A stretch of 64,000 nucleotides of DNA from Camarhynchus parvulus (GCF_901933205.1 NC_044574.1:3474501-3538500); one strand, 5' to 3'. Counted from the stretch's first letter, positions 23,492 through 36,838 are shown. The notes: a model not told the origin generated them from the sequence alone. Numbers and translations: made by a program.

Positions 23492-23995
23492 TGCTGGAAC
23501 CCTGGCTGCTGAGAATTTCAGACTTTCTGTGCTGCCAGGAGCTGACCCACAGGAGAACACTGCATTTGACCTGAGGCCATGGAGAAACTTCCAAAATGGA
23601 ATAATGGAACTGGGATTGTGGGTATGGAGTTTGAATAGAACCATGTAACTGGTTCGAAAACTTAGAGTTTAAGGTTTTAGGATACAGTAATATATATAAA
23701 GCAAGATGGAGGTTTTAGGGTGGAGGCTGGTCCTTCTTCACCTTCTTTTCCATGGGTTTGGGTGGTTTTGTGTAATTGGATAAAAAAGTCCCCATTGCAG
23801 GCCATGGGTGGTTGGGTTAAAACTAAAAATAATTTAGGTGTCATTCCTTAATTGGACAGTTTATCCTTAAAAGACCTTGTAGAAAGAGAGAGAGGGCTCC
23901 ATTTTTAGTTTGTTAGAGTGAAGTGCTGCAGAACTCAGGGTTTTTGAGACTGTGGCAGAGATAAGAACTAACAAACAACAGGCTGCTGAGCTGAG
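23492..23995 (+). mobile_element. Solo LTR, family 1 (3' end truncated or altered)
   Basis: The element starts TGCTGGAACCCTGGCTGCTG and aligns closely with 48227-48813. Shared blocks are GAGAACACTGCATTTGACC, AGAGTTTAAGGTTTTAG, AGTAATATATATAAAGCAAG and ATAATTTAGGTGTCATTCC. The usual 3' terminal block is not recognisable beyond about 23980. Confidence 0.8.
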
Positions 23996-25985
23996 GAGCC
24001 ACCTGCAGCTCTGAGGGGCTTTCAAAGCCTGGCCTGGCCTTGTGTCCCTGCTGTCCCCAAGCCACCAGTGCTGGGGATGCCCTCAATAAATGCAGTTTAT
24101 TCCCAGAGTACCTGGATGTTGGGCTAAGCCTGACGGCACACAGAGTGACCTTCTGCCATCTGCCTCCAGAGGAGAGCACACAAGTCCCTGATCCCAGCTC
24201 TTCCACTTGCACATGCCAATGGATGCCAATCCCAATTATTTATCAGGCCATGCAGCATCAGGGGGATGCTGTGGTCTGAATTCCAGAGTGCATGACCCAA
24301 GGCAGGGCAGGAATTACTGCTTGCAGCCACACAACCCTTCTGCTTGCTTTTCCCACTGACTCAACCTCTTAAAACCTGGATGTGCCTCTGTGCATGTTGG
24401 GGTGAAGAAAAATGTGTCTGAGCTCCTGTTCCTGTATATGGGCCCCAAATTAGAGAGTATTTGAAGCATGGCACCTCTGCCTTTAACCTTGGATATCTGG
24501 AGATGATGCTTTCCCTTGCACCCCTGAGGGTTTTTGGATCCTCCTGGATCCTCCTGGATCCAAAACGCTTGGAAGGCCCAAATCCCTTCACTCCACAGAT
24601 GAATTTTCCATGAACATGGGGCTTATTTAGTTCCAACTGCATACAGCCATGTGGCTGCCCAATGATGAATTTATAGGGATGAGTTTTTCTACTGTCTTCC
24701 CAGCTCAAAGGCTCAGATTAGCTGAGCTGTGCTTGCCCATGTCTGATAACATCTTTAATATCTCTTAAAAGTACCTACAAAATATCAATACCCTGCCTAA
24801 CACCATCAAGCCCATGTCTGAGAAGAAAAGGAGGAGCTCCTTGTCATGCATGAAATTGAGCCTGGAGTCATCCTGGATCCAAATAAAATCTCTTCTGGAA
24901 AGCAAAGCTGCAAGCTGCTGAACAGATGTGGCCTTATCCATGCAGAGGGAAAAACATGGAGAGATGAAAGGCTGACATGTCATTCCTGACCTGGTAAAGA
25001 AATAGGAATGTCAGCTGAGAGTCCTTCCTTGATAACAGCACACCCATTTAAAACAGGCTCCAGAGATCCCAGCTACACTCTCAGACAGCTGGAAGGATGA
25101 GGATGTTGGAAGGATGGAAGGTGTGTGTTGTGTGTGTGGGAATCTGGGATAAAAAAAGTCACTTATGAGATTGGGGCAATGGGGCAGATGGGAAAGAGGA
25201 GGCAGCAAAGGCTGAAGAATTAATCAGGAATTGGATTTTGGGTGAATTTATGTCACACACTCTATATTTGCACTACTCTGGGATGGAAAAGCTTTTCCCT
25301 CAGTGATAACTGCCTTGTGGTGATGCAGATTCTGCCTGGATTACACCAAGCAGCAAAAGCAGATTTGCACACTGCAATCAGTTTCACAACATCAGGACAG
25401 CCAGAAATTCCCTTGTAACAGAAATGCTCCACCACATGCTCATTTTACAGATCTGTTTCCTCTGACCTGAGGTCAAGGGAGGGACAAGATCATCTTTTTA
25501 GTTTCCATCCCCAATCATCTACAATTCCACAAAACCAGTGGCCCAAATCTCTGCGATTTTAAAGTTACGAGATGGAATTGGTAAGACTTGGTTCTTTTGC
25601 AGAATGTGTCAACCCATGCTCAGGAACAGAGCTACCTGGAAATCCAGATGTGTGGTTTGGGGGGAATTTCAGTGTTTGATATTTGTCTTCTTTAAAAAAA
25701 AACCTCAAAAAACCAACCCAGCAACAATAAAAAAATCCATTAAAATTTCTGAGGAACTATGAATTAAAAAAAAAAAAAAATTAATAGAACCTGCAGTGCA
25801 CACTGTCGTCTAGAAGGGATTCCTGGGAAACTGACAAGTACCAGCTGACATGGAATGGAAACACTTGTAAATCCATGGAGAAAACCATGGCAACAATCAA
25901 CAACCATGAGATGGATCTGCACTGTGGGACAGCCTGCTCTCTCCTCTCTCCCAAGCTTCCATAGCCACAGAGGGCAGAAAATCAG
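23996..25985. other. Intronic unique sequence
   Basis: No repeat family or exon recognised. There is a short GGATCCTCCT triplication near 24537-24562. Confidence 0.45.
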
Positions 25986-26255
25986 AAAATCACAGTGCAG
26001 AAAATCACAGTCTCAAGCTGCATCAAGGGAAATACTGCTTGGATATCAGGAAAAAGTTTTTACAGAAAGGGTGATAAAGTTCTGGAATGGCTGCCTGGGG
26101 AGGTGGTGGAGTCCCCATCCCTGGGTGTGTTTAACAAAGCCTGGATGTGGCACTGGGTGCCAGGGTTGAGTTGAGGTGTTGGGGCTGGGTTGGATTCAAT
26201 GATCTTGAAGGTCTCTTCCAACCTGGTCATTCTGTGAATTCTGTGAATTGTATGA
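25986..26255 (+). mobile_element. CR1-type LINE 3' fragment (subfamily differing from the common one)
   Basis: It reads GATATCAGGAAAAAGTTTTT, GGGGAGGTGGTGGAGTCCCC, GGATGTGGCACTGGGTGCC and GAAGGTCTCTTCCAACC, with a CATTCTGTGAATTCTGTG tail. The same subfamily occurs at 51437-51540 (plus) and 55948-56400 (minus). Confidence 0.88.
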
Positions 26256-27440
26256 ATTCTGCAAAAATGCAAAGTCCTTAGCTAAGTACATTCCCTGGGC
26301 TTTCCCTGGACTGAACCACACAGGAGTTCAAGCAATGGAAATCCTGCAATCCTTGGAATTCATGAATCTGGCTATCTGGAGTGTCCTGAACTCCTCCAAA
26401 TTAACATACTTGCAGCAGGAAAGCCTTGAAGCACGAGAAAACCCTTTCTGGAGCCAGGATGCTCCAGGGGCTTCCAGGTTACTGGCGCTGGATCCAACAG
26501 TCAATCCTGGGTTAGCCCAGAGCTGCCAAGGTTTCACTCTGATGGCTGCATGGTAAGAAAGCCATGGAAACTTGGCATGGAAGGGCTGCCCTGGAGCTAC
26601 AAGGAGTGATTGAAGTGGAGGCTGTTAAACCTGAGACGTTTCCACTTGGTTTTCCAACTGGCATTTCCCAACGGAATCCTTGTTCGCTGGCCAGCACCCA
26701 GAGCAGCTACTTGGGAATCTCGTTAAATTCTGCAGGAATGTTTCACACACTTTGGACCACTGCGCCCAGGAGAGTGGCAAGTGCTTTGCAGATGTGCAGG
26801 AGGCTGAGTCCATGCCCCAGATATTGCAGCAGGAAGATCAAAAGTGACTGTTTTGCATTTATTGCTGGCTCTGGATTGACACTGGGGAGCTCTGGACCTT
26901 CAGGAACAGCTCATCAATGAAAGAGAAAGGGAGAGGCTGCACAGATAGATCTGTTCTCCATTCCCACTTTAACCTCAGTTAATTCCCACTTTAACCTCTG
27001 CATAATGGTCTTATTTTCTTTTTCCTAGCTCATTCTTCACATGTATAACGCATCACTTCCTAGCAATTTAAAGCATGAGATGCAATCAATCACCTGCAGG
27101 CAGCTAAACTGCCAATTTTGGAGCTGGAATAGCCATTTCCAGGGATTGAAAATGCAAATAGAGGCAGGTTTGTGCTTTGCAGCAGCGTGGATGCCACCAG
27201 ACATTTCAGCCCAGCACTCCTGGCTGCTGGAAAAGCCAACACTTCCCTCCCCAGGATGGATGGGGCACCAAGTTGGTCACTGATTTGGAAGGACAGAAAT
27301 GCTGCAAGCAATGGCAAACTGAGTCTCTAATTCTTTTGGTCTCTGATGAGAATGGAGGACAAAATGCTTCCACTCAGACAATTTTACCTTCTGTTGGAAG
27401 AAAGTTCTTTCAGTTATTGGAGATGGTCAAATCCTGCCTT
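26256..27440. other. Intronic unique sequence
   Basis: No repeat family or exon recognised. Confidence 0.4.
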
Positions 27441-27640
27441 GAAAAATGGGCACTTCCAGGGATGGGGAAGCCACAGCTTCTCTGGGCTGCCTGTGCCACG
27501 GCCTCACCACCTTCACTGTAAAAAATTTTGCCCTTAAATCCAATCTCAGCCTACTCTCTTTTAGTTTAAAACTGTTGTCCCTTGTCCTGTCATTACAGGC
27601 CCTGGTAAAGAGCCTCTCTCCGATGTTGGAACCCAGGACA
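27441..27640 (-). mobile_element. CR1 fragment lacking the terminal tail
   Basis: Antisense CR1 blocks GGCACTTCCAGGGATGGGG, TCTCTGGGCTGCCTGTGCC and TTGTCCCTTGTCCTGTCATTAC are visible, but the element's 3' end is missing. Confidence 0.8.
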
Positions 27641-27758
27641 TTCCTCTGACTCCTTGGAGGACTCGAGGCCCTGGCAGGGGTCTCAGAGACCTTGGCATGG
27701 AGTCAAAAACACCTGTGCCTTCGATTTTAGCCCGTGGAAAAAACAATTACCAACTTTG

Positions 27759-28230
27759 TGTGAAGAGTTACAAGCCACAAGGGTTTGAGTAGAATTTTAG
27801 TGAATTTATCACAGGGTGAAAAAGTAGAATTTTGGGGCTTTTGGAATGGGGGTTCAAGAGGCAAGATGAAGGAATCTGGGTGTGTCCTGTCCTTCTTGTC
27901 CTTCTTGTCCTCCTTCTTCTGCTGTGATGGTGGCACTTCTGGATTGGTTCAGAGTAGAGACAAATTGTCTAACATAGGTGATAGGTATTGGAAAATTATT
28001 GTAAATAAAGTACACGAAGTTTTTAGTATAAAAAAATAACACCATCCTGAGGGTGGTCAGTGTGCCACAAACTGACCTACCAAACAAACCTCCACAGATC
28101 CAAAAAAAGAATGTATTAGATAAAAGAAAATAAACAACCTTAAAAACCAAAGACGAAAAATCTCGACTTCTTCTTCAGTCACAAAGCTAAGAAAAAAACT
28201 CTTTAATACCTCAAAAGCCATTTCAGCAAC
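27759..28230 (+). mobile_element. Solo LTR, family 6
   Basis: It starts TGTGAAGAGTTACAAGCCAC. It continues with GGTGAAAAAGTAGAATTTT, the CCTGTCCTTCTTGTCC run, GTAAATAAAGTACACGAAG, GGTGGTCAGTGTGCC and AAAGACGAAAAATCTCGAC blocks. I recognise this layout from passerine LTRs. The 3' boundary is approximate and no target-site duplication was found. Confidence 0.65.
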
Positions 28231-28256
28231 ACAAAACCCAAACTCCATATTTATTA

Positions 28257-28350
28257 AAAGCCCCCTTCAGGTCCTGCAAGGGGCTCTGAGCTCTCCCTGG
28301 AGCCTCCTCCTCTCCAGGTGAGCACCCCCAGCTCTCCCAGCCTGCCCTGC
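28257..28350 (-). mobile_element. Short internal CR1 fragment
   Basis: The plus strand reads CAGGTCCTGCAAGGGGCTC, TGGAGCCTCCTCCTCTCCAG and CCCCAGCTCTCCCAGCCTG, the antisense of the CR1 region upstream of its 3' end. Confidence 0.6.
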
Positions 28351-31300
28351 CCTTGCACTGGGCTAGAAAAACAAGATGAAGGAGTTGGATGACATAAAAT
28401 ATTCCCCTGGGTGACAAATCAATCCAGAGTCCACTAAAGGACTCTGCCCTCAGGGAAGGAAGAAGGGTTGGACCAGCTGGGAGATTCTCCCTGGAGGAGA
28501 CCCTGGGGTGGAGGTGATCTCTGCCCTCCTCACACCCTGGAACATCCACGATCCTTTGTTGTTCTTTTGGACCTCCCTTGGTTCCCTCAGAGGCCTCCTT
28601 GTGGAATCAAGAGGCCTGCTATCCATTAGGCCTGTGAGACAGCTGGTTATAATCTCCTCTTTGATGTCCTGGCACTGAGAAATCCCTGGATGTTCCCACT
28701 GAGGGAGAGGAAACAGCCCAAGTCATGGGCTGGCCCTGCAGCCTGGGAATTTCCCAGGTCATGAACCTGCCCTTGTTCCTGCTCTGCTGGGGCACTGCTG
28801 TCCCAGCTTGGCCAAATTGAGGAGGTTTGGGTGATGCCATCCATGCCCAGAGCAGCAGAGAGGAATTTGGAGGTAACACTGGGAGGGATTTGTCCCTGTG
28901 CCTGATCCTGACTTGGTGCCATAAATTTACTGGTGGCCTCTTTCACTCACATATTGGAGGAGGCAAAAACAAATTTTCACGTGGAGAAAAATCATCAAAT
29001 TATTTTTGCCAAAGCAGATGAGAGAGAAAGAAAGAATTTGGAAAACAAAGGCGAAGTTTCAATATTGAAACTTTTCTAAGCAAAACTTTTCTTTTGGGGT
29101 AGGGAGGAACACACATGTCGAAGAACTTTATACTAAAATTTGCTTACACTTAAGTTTACAAACCAAACCAAACCCAATCAAAACTCAAGAGGAAATAGAA
29201 AATTATGGATAATTTTGAAAAAGAGAGTTTAATTTTCTGTTGGCCCAACTCTCCCCTGACTAGATTCCAAATCTGTGGATAAAGGACCATTATGAGCCTT
29301 CTGTACCTCCCCTGGGTGCTTCCACATCCTCATTATCCAACTTTTCACTGAAAACATAGACATTTTAATGCTTGATATTCTTCTGTGCGTCTGCTGTGGA
29401 GCACTCGCGGTAGCCCCACAAACTAATGGTACCCAGAGGTCAATGATTTGCACAGTTAAACTCACAAAAACAAAGCAGTGAACTCTTTGGAGTGAGGAAT
29501 CATCATTTTAAAATAAGAAATCCAGCTCCTACCCTCATGTTCCTGGACACAACTGCAGTCCAAATAGATTTTTTTAGTAGGAATAACAAACAACAAATAA
29601 TGAATTGTTCCCAAATGATCACATTCTTGCATTCTTTGTTGTTTTGCTCTTTGTTTGGGTTGTTTTGTTGGGCTTTTTTTTTCCTGTTTGTAAATGACAA
29701 TAAACAGCTCAATTTGCTTTTCATTTGTAGGCTTTTTTTGAGTGGTTTTGTGGACATTCCCAAATTTAATGGAAACATCTGTCTAGTGGGATTGGTTTTA
29801 CTCCACGCCAGTATTTGGGGGAATGGATGGCTTAGCACTGATGTCAGACTTGGTGGTTTCTGCTGAAACTTGCACGGCCCAAACTCCAGTTTACCTGTCA
29901 AAACAGCATTTCTGTTTCCTGCAGGGAATCAAATGGAGCAAAAAGCACTAAGGATAACGAAGGAGAAGATAAAAAAAGGGAAAACCTGCTAGTGCTGAAA
30001 CTTTTCTGAGTGGCCAGCCTAGCACCAGCAGAGTTGGTACATAAAAGACATTCAGAGTGGGGTGGAGACCAACAGCCACTGAAAGAGGAAGGATTTAACC
30101 TTGAGAAGGAAGAAAACAATCTCTGCGTACAAAGATCTCTACAGGCACCAGGGTGACAACAGTGGTGACTCCAATGCAGACACCTAAATTCAGTGTCTTG
30201 CTTGGCAGAGCCCTTAGAAGTGCCCCCAGCATTGCCTGCCAGACCCTGAAGAGGGTTTCCTCACCTAGAGCTGCCTCAGTCCCTCTGTCTCTTCAGAAGC
30301 CAAGCGATTTCTCGTGGACTCTGACACCTTTTCCAAACGTGTGTGGTAGAGCTGCCTCCTTGATGATGCAGATTGGAATAAAATAAAGGTTCCTTAGTCC
30401 CCTGTGAACCTGAAAAGCAGTCACTCCTGGGCTGGAGAAGAGTGAGAGGAAGGTGTTTTGAAGCGTCAAGAAATGAATAGGGAGACAGAAAATGGGACTT
30501 TCCCAGACCATGTTGCTGAGGTGGTTGACCCAGTCCCCATGGTGACCATCAGGCAGTGCTGGAGAGGGAGGATGACTCCCAACCTCACATCTGGCAGGGC
30601 AGCAGCATTTCTTCATCCCCATTTCAGCACTGCCAGATGGGGACTTCAGGGCTTTGAGGTGTGACTCCTCCAGTGACCTGGGCAGGTGTTTCCAGCCGAG
30701 TTTGGAAGAAGGATCCTAACGAAAATCCCTTATGGAGCAAAACAGTAGTGAAAAAGATGGCTTATGAAATTAACCCTGAGCATGAGCTTAGGCATGGCAG
30801 GGAGCAACCATTTATTTTTTGGACACTTTCCCTTGCAGATCTCTGTGGCATGACCCAGAATTGTCCAAACCCAGTGCCAGCTTCACAGGCAGAGCACCAA
30901 ACTGCAAAGCCTGGACAGAGGCAGCCACAGGGGACATCCACCACACAACCCAGGTGCTCCTCTTCTCCATCTCTTCTCCCAGTGGGAAGTGTGATCTGTC
31001 AGGATCACTGCTAACAGGGACATCAGGGTTATTACCACGCAGAACTGCCTGCCCAGACACCCATTTTTTCTGCTGTATCTTTAAGAATTTGAGTTTAAAG
31101 TACAAGGCTGCTCTCCCAAAGCACCCCAAAGCATCAGTGACCTAAAGGGGAGTACATACAGATGGATCAGTGGGGGAATATGGAGAAAATAATCTGGTGG
31201 GATGGATTCAACAAAAAGAGGCTACAGGGGGAGAAGACCTCTAAGAAGTTGTTTGCCAGAAGGGTGAAATCCAAGAAAAGAATCCAATTACTTAAAGAAG

Positions 31301-32159
31301 ATGACACGGACACAGAGCTAATGAATTTGCAAGGAGACACGGATATGTTCCCACTGCAAAGAATAAAATTTCCAGGAATTGGATGCAGTAAGATCCAGAA
31401 TGGCCTCTCCCAAGGCACAGCAGCAGAGCTTCAGGGACTGGCACACACATGAAGCCCGCGTGGTTTTGAATGGCTGATCCATGGGGATCTGCAGAGACAG
31501 AGAATCCTTTACCCAAATGTCACAACTGCCCTTGGTATTTGCCACCAGAGCCACAGAGGGGTACAGACAGGAGGAGAATCAGGAAAAGGGAGAAGAAGAG
31601 GAAGAGCTACAAAGGCAGAAGGCATCTGAGGGTTTGCCAATGAACCTGGTGGGATGACAGACAGATCATATTTGTGCAGTGCTGCTCTCCAATGGCTGAT
31701 CTGAATTCTGCTGTGAGTCACCCAGCTCTGCTTGGAGCAGTAAACGCTCAGTTTTGGAGCTAATTATTTTTGTTCCATACATTAGGCTGTTAATTTAATC
31801 ACCTGTGGTTTCTTGGAGCGCATGCTGAGGGGTGCGCAGAGAGAGTACACAGGGAAGGAACAGACCTTTTACAGGTGAACGTGTGGAATTCATCCTGACA
31901 GGCTGATGGCCCCATTTATTGTAAACACTCTCCACCCAGCCCCCTTCCCTCCCTGCCTGTGACTGGAGCAGCCACAGACACTGGGAAAGTTCTGTTTTGA
32001 TGTAAATACTTTCCCTTGCCCTGTCCTTGCAGCAGGAAAATGAAACCACCCACGATCCCGTTCCCCTGACCTCTGGGGGAAGTTCATGGATCCTTCCTGC
32101 AGGACAGCAGCAGCCTTTGGGGTCGTTAATGAATCCCAGGAAGAGTCTGAGCATCACAT
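28351..32159. other. Intronic unique sequence
   Basis: About 3.8 kb in which I recognise no transposon, RNA gene or exon. 29040-29220 is A/T-rich with a run of CAAAC repeats. Confidence 0.4.
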
Positions 32160-32300
32160 GTATCATAAAATCATGGAATTGCAGAGTGGCTTGGCTTGGA
32201 AGGACTTGGAAGGAAGCTTGGAAGGAAGCTCCAACCTCTTGCCATGGACAGGGACACATCCCAGGTTTCTCCCCATCCAACCTGGCCTTGTGTGTTTGTG
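32160..32300 (-). mobile_element. CR1 3' fragment with a small internal triplication
   Basis: The plus strand begins AAAATCATGGAATTGCAGAG. It contains three tandem GGAAGGA(AGC)TTGGAA-type units around 32197-32230, then TTGCCATGGACAGGGACAC and CCAACCTGGCCTTGTG. Confidence 0.75.
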
Positions 32301-32499
32301 GTTCTCATATCTCAGGTGGGAAAAGACCTACAGCTGTGACAGGATAAACTTTGTGTGCTCCACCACCCTGTCCAAGACCCTACTGTCACTACCTGTCCTA
32401 AATGGAGAGGCCAAACTGGCAGGGAAATCCATGTTTTCCATCTGCTGAGAAAGTCAGTGGGGTCCTGCTTTCCTGGAGCACAGGCCAAGTCATGGAGAT

Positions 32500-33127
32500 T
32501 GTGAAAAAATGCGTATTTTATGATTGGCTTTTTGCAAATATTAAAATGAATATTATATATGTTATGTTAGAAAGTTATGCTGTATTAATTTTCTTAAGTA
32601 GTGTGCTAAATATAGTTTTAGGTTATAACATAATGTTATAATGGAAACTGTGCTATGTAAGATATTTTTTAAAGAGAGAAATGAGGTACTCACACCAAGA
32701 TAGCAGCCACAGGACATCTGAGTCTTTCAGAGAAAAAAAATTTATTGCTTCCTTATCAGAAGAAATGAACTTGTTCCTGCCTTGCTCAGCCCTGAAGATG
32801 GTCAGGATTAAGAGAAAAAAGTTGGCAGGGACCAGAGAGAATCCTGTGTTTGAATGGAATTTATGCATCATGTATGAGATGTATGAATATTCAACAGGCT
32901 GTTGCTTTTAAGGGTAAATCCTCTGTTAATGTGGGCCCTTTTTTGGACTTATTTTGCCCAGAAGGAGGTACCCGGACTGTCCATAACTCTTTGGTTTTAT
33001 TGTCTCATATTGTCCTAAATCCTAATTGTCCAAATTTTCATTACTCTAATTATATTACTATTTTTACAACCATATTATTACTATTAAATACTTAAAATTT
33101 TAAAAACGAGTGATTGGCATTTCCACA
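32500..33127 (+). mobile_element. Full-length solo LTR (628 bp), family 3
   Basis: It begins TGTGAAAAAATGCGTATTTT and ends GAGTGATTGGCATTTCCACA, with the TG...CA termini of an intact LTR. The 3' half carries CTTTGGTTTTATTGTCTCAT and repeated TATTACTATT runs that I know from passerine endogenous retroviral LTRs. The flanks GAGAT (32495-32499) and GAGAC (33128-33132) look like a 5-bp target duplication with one change. No viral genes are attached. Confidence 0.8.
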
Positions 33128-33623
33128 GAGACTACAGAAGAAACAGTCAGATGAGACCAGTAAAATCACATAAATGATTTTTCTTCTCTATCTCTGCCCA
33201 TCAGCAAAAATTAAGCCCTTCCTTCAGAGACTTTTATACATATCTCCTACAATTGCTGCACTGAAGCAAAGGTGTGCCCTTCAATGCTTGGCAGCAATGC
33301 GAAGGAAGCCAGGCTGGCTCCTCTCAGGCCATCTGAGCAAGCTGCACTGACCCTTTTATTTTACTTTTCAGTACACAACTCCGGAATCTGCCTGTGGAAA
33401 GGTGCATCTGAGGGAAAGGCGTTGACATGCCAAGGTACCAAGCTGCAGGGCTGATCCTAAACTCCAATTTTTGGGATAGAGAATTAAATGTTACTGTGGG
33501 GAGGTTACTGGATGTATTTCCCATGAGGGTGTCTAGTTTTCTTTTTAATTTTTTGGGGAAAGCAATCCAGGGTGCAATCCAAACATCTGAAAGCAGACAC
33601 TGAGGTTGCCCATGTGTCTTGTG

Positions 33624-33982
33624 CCACTGGAGATGAATGCCCTGGGATGTCCCTCCTGGACCCTGGATGTCCTTCTAGAAGAGCATGGAGCTTCTCTCCA
33701 TCCTGCTTTGCAGCCAAAACCTCAAGTGGTTTCGTCATCTACCTCAGGGATGGCACTGGGCATATTTGAGGAAAGTAAATTGCAATCCAAGCTTGGTGAG
33801 CAATCAAGGCACCGACAATAATGGGAGATGAGACATCAACTCTCCACAGAAACCTTCACCTGTGAGTCTGGTCCCAGTTTCTGTGTCTACCTGCACACCA
33901 GGAATGATTTCATTCCTTGTTTACCACGGATGAGAAAGGAAGCACTGATTAAGGTGTTCAGGGAAGGGGACTCAGGGATAGT
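33624..33982. repeat. Tandem duplication, unit 1 (359 bp)
   Basis: It starts CCACTGGAGATGAATGCCCT and ends after GAAGGGGACTCAGGGA. It matches the following unit across its whole length with scattered substitutions and small gaps. Confidence 0.93.
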
Positions 33983-34336
33983 CCACTGGAGATGAATGCC
34001 CTGGGATATCCCTTCTGGACCCTGGATGTCCTTCTAGAAGAGCAGGGAACTTCTCTCCATCCTGCTTTGCAGCCAAACCCTCAGGTGATTTCCTCATCCA
34101 CCTTAGGGATGGCACTGGATGTATTTTAGAATTGCAATCCAAGCCTGGTGAGCAATCAAGGCTCTGTAGGCATGGACAGAAATGGGAGATGAGAAATCAA
34201 CTCTCCACAGAAACCTTCACCTGTGAGTCTGGTCCCAGACTTTTTCTACCTGTACAACAGAAATTATTACATTCCTTGTCTACCACGGATGAGAAGGGAG
34301 CACTGATTAAGGTTTTCAGGGAAGGGGACTCAGGGA
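33983..34336. repeat. Tandem duplication, unit 2 (354 bp)
   Basis: Head-to-tail second copy of 33624-33982. It shares CTGGATGTCCTTCTAGAAG, ATCAACTCTCCACAGAAACC and ACCACGGATGAGAA blocks, at roughly 90% identity by eye. Confidence 0.93.
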
Positions 34337-34789
34337 GGTGTTGGCAAGGGAAGTGATCAGATGCAATGGGAATTGTTCCCTTCTCCTGGGTGGCTTTCCC
34401 AGGAGAGCAGAAGCTCTTTGCCAGTATCTGCACCACTCCTTTGCCTAAATGCGGGCAAAACTGCAATCTGCCTGCATGCAGATACTACAGGGTGCTCTCC
34501 TGCCTCCCACATCCATCTGGATCCACCAGTGTGAGCTGCTTCAGTCTAGAAAAAACACCACTGTTTGAACAGCCCCTGACACTGAGGAGGCTGAAGCCCC
34601 TGACTGATGGGCTGGTGCATCATGAGGGATCTCAGACACATCAGTCTGCAAAGAGCCCAGGAGTGCTGCAGCTGTGTGGTGTCACTGGAAGTGAAGCACA
34701 GCATGATTTAATCCCAAATAATCCATTTTTTTGCAAGACAGAAGAGAGGGAGAGATGCAATATTTGGAAAATCCTGCACTTTGCTCCTT

Positions 34790-34995
34790 CTTTCTCTTTC
34801 TCATTATTCAGAAGGTGGTGAGGCTCTGGCACAGGGTGCCCAGAGAAGCTGTGGCTGCCCCTGGATCCCCAGAAGTGCCCAAGGCCAGGCTGGACAGGGC
34901 TTGGAGCAACCTGGGCTAGTGGAAGGTGTCCCTGCCCATGGCAGGAGGAATTTGATGGTATTTGGGATCCAACCCAAACTGACCTGTGGTTCTCT
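34790..34995 (+). mobile_element. CR1 LINE 3' fragment
   Basis: Sense CR1 with GGCACAGGGTGCCCAGAG, AAGTGCCCAAGGCCAGGCTG, GAAGGTGTCCCTGCCCATGG and a degraded tail. Confidence 0.9.
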
Positions 34996-36838
34996 GATAA
35001 TCTCTGAGCGAGGAACACACAAGAAACAAACCCTGTGATGTAAAGTCACTCTGCTTTGTTTCCCCAAATCCCCACAAGTCCTGGCTGGCTGCCAGCTGGA
35101 CTCCACACTGCATCCTCACAGCTTTCCAGATAATTCCTATGGAAGGAACCCTGGGAACAGAAAGAGCCCGTGGCTGAAAACCTTTTCTGGTGCAGTTTGG
35201 AAAGTGTCTCTGAGAGAACTTGGCTCCAAAGGCTGAGGATCAGAAGCTGGAAGCTGCTCTGAACCCAAGTCCTCTGCTCTCAGACCAGGACAAGGGGCAG
35301 CTGATGGCGCCACCACTGCTGTGTTTTCTCTGTGCCCCATGCCCTTCCAAATTGCCTTTCTGAGAACACAGCTGGGGAGGGAACACAGGCGTCAGGTCCC
35401 CTGCTGGGCACTCAGGTGAGAGGGCAGGAAACATCACCATTTCCAGCTTCTGCTCAAAACTGAGTGCCTGGATTTTGGGGTCAGTGCCCTCCGTGATCCC
35501 TGCCATTACTCATGAGCTGTTTCTCAGTGATTTGTGGAGCTGCTCTGAGGAAACTTGAGCTGGAAAACAGCCAGGGATGAGATGTGACACAAGCCCCCTG
35601 TGCTGGTGACATCCTCCCCTCAGCAGTGTCTGGCTCCTGCTGCAGGGGACACTCCTGTCCCTTTCCTGTCCTGCTGCCCCTCTTGCCTCTCCCACAAAGA
35701 CACCCCCATTCCTCACTGTCTCTGTGCTATAAACCATCAGTTTTAGGCTTAGGATATGATTGTCCCCAGTTCCAAACAAGTTTCTTTTTTATCTTTTCCC
35801 CACCTCAATGCTTCCACCAAGGTCTTGCCCTGTCTCCTGGACTGAGCTCTGGCACAGCCCTTCCAACAAAGTCTGGGGCCAGATTCTTGTGCAGTGGGGG
35901 CTGTTCCCTGCTCAGTGTTTGCATAATTGAGCCTTTAATTGGAGATCTCTTGCAGGGCTGCCTTATGGCTAATTTTTTCCCCATCATGGACATTTTTTTG
36001 GAAGGTTTGCAGCTTTTTTTTTTGATTTCTCAGCACTTGCAGTCCTGCACTGCAAGAGCCTTGCAACGGAATGCAGCCAGGAGTCTTTTAATTCAGTTTA
36101 TCAGACAGGGAAGCCCCTCTGATTTGCTCCAGCCTCTGACTCACTGGGGGAATTCCCATAAGATCCCATAAACCATGAGAAATAAAAAAACTCATGGACA
36201 TAAGAGGAGCAAGTTTGATTCCAGGTCCTGAAACCAAGTGGCACCAACAATCCCATGTTCCTAGAGCTCCAGGCACACTTCTGGGGCAGATTTGTGTTGG
36301 AAAGAGCTGTCTGGGACCAGTCCTGTTGTTCTTCCTTAACTGAATATCATCAATGTGCTCACTGTGAACAACACGAAAGGCAGCATGGACTTGTCCAGGG
36401 CAGGGATTTCTCCCAGCAAATTTCTCCCTTGTAAATGTTTCTTTTTATTTTTTTTTCCTTTTTTTTCCCCAGCTACTGGAGGGGGTAAAAATAAAGGATG
36501 CATTTCAGAGGCCTTAATGACTGAGCAGTGAATTGCCTCGGGTTGGAAACTTCCCAGGAGGAGGAAATGCCCTCTCTTGATCAAGCTGGCAGTTGGTTCT
36601 CTGCCACCAGATCTGGTGGTTCTTGGGCTTGGCTCCAAAGGCATCAGCCACGAGCCCTCCTGGAGGAAGGCTATTCATTAGGAGCAGCTAAAAACCATCT
36701 CCTGTTCCAGCCACTCCAGTTAATCCATCCCTGGGCTGACCTCACCCATAAATTATGGTGCAGGGAGAAGTGCAGCCTTCTGTTTCCATGTGACAGCTTC
36801 ACAGAGCACCAAACCAGAGAACACAGGGCAGGCAGAAG
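34996..36838. other. Intronic unique sequence
   Basis: No repeat family recognised apart from a T-rich run at 36440-36470. No exon seen. Confidence 0.4.
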
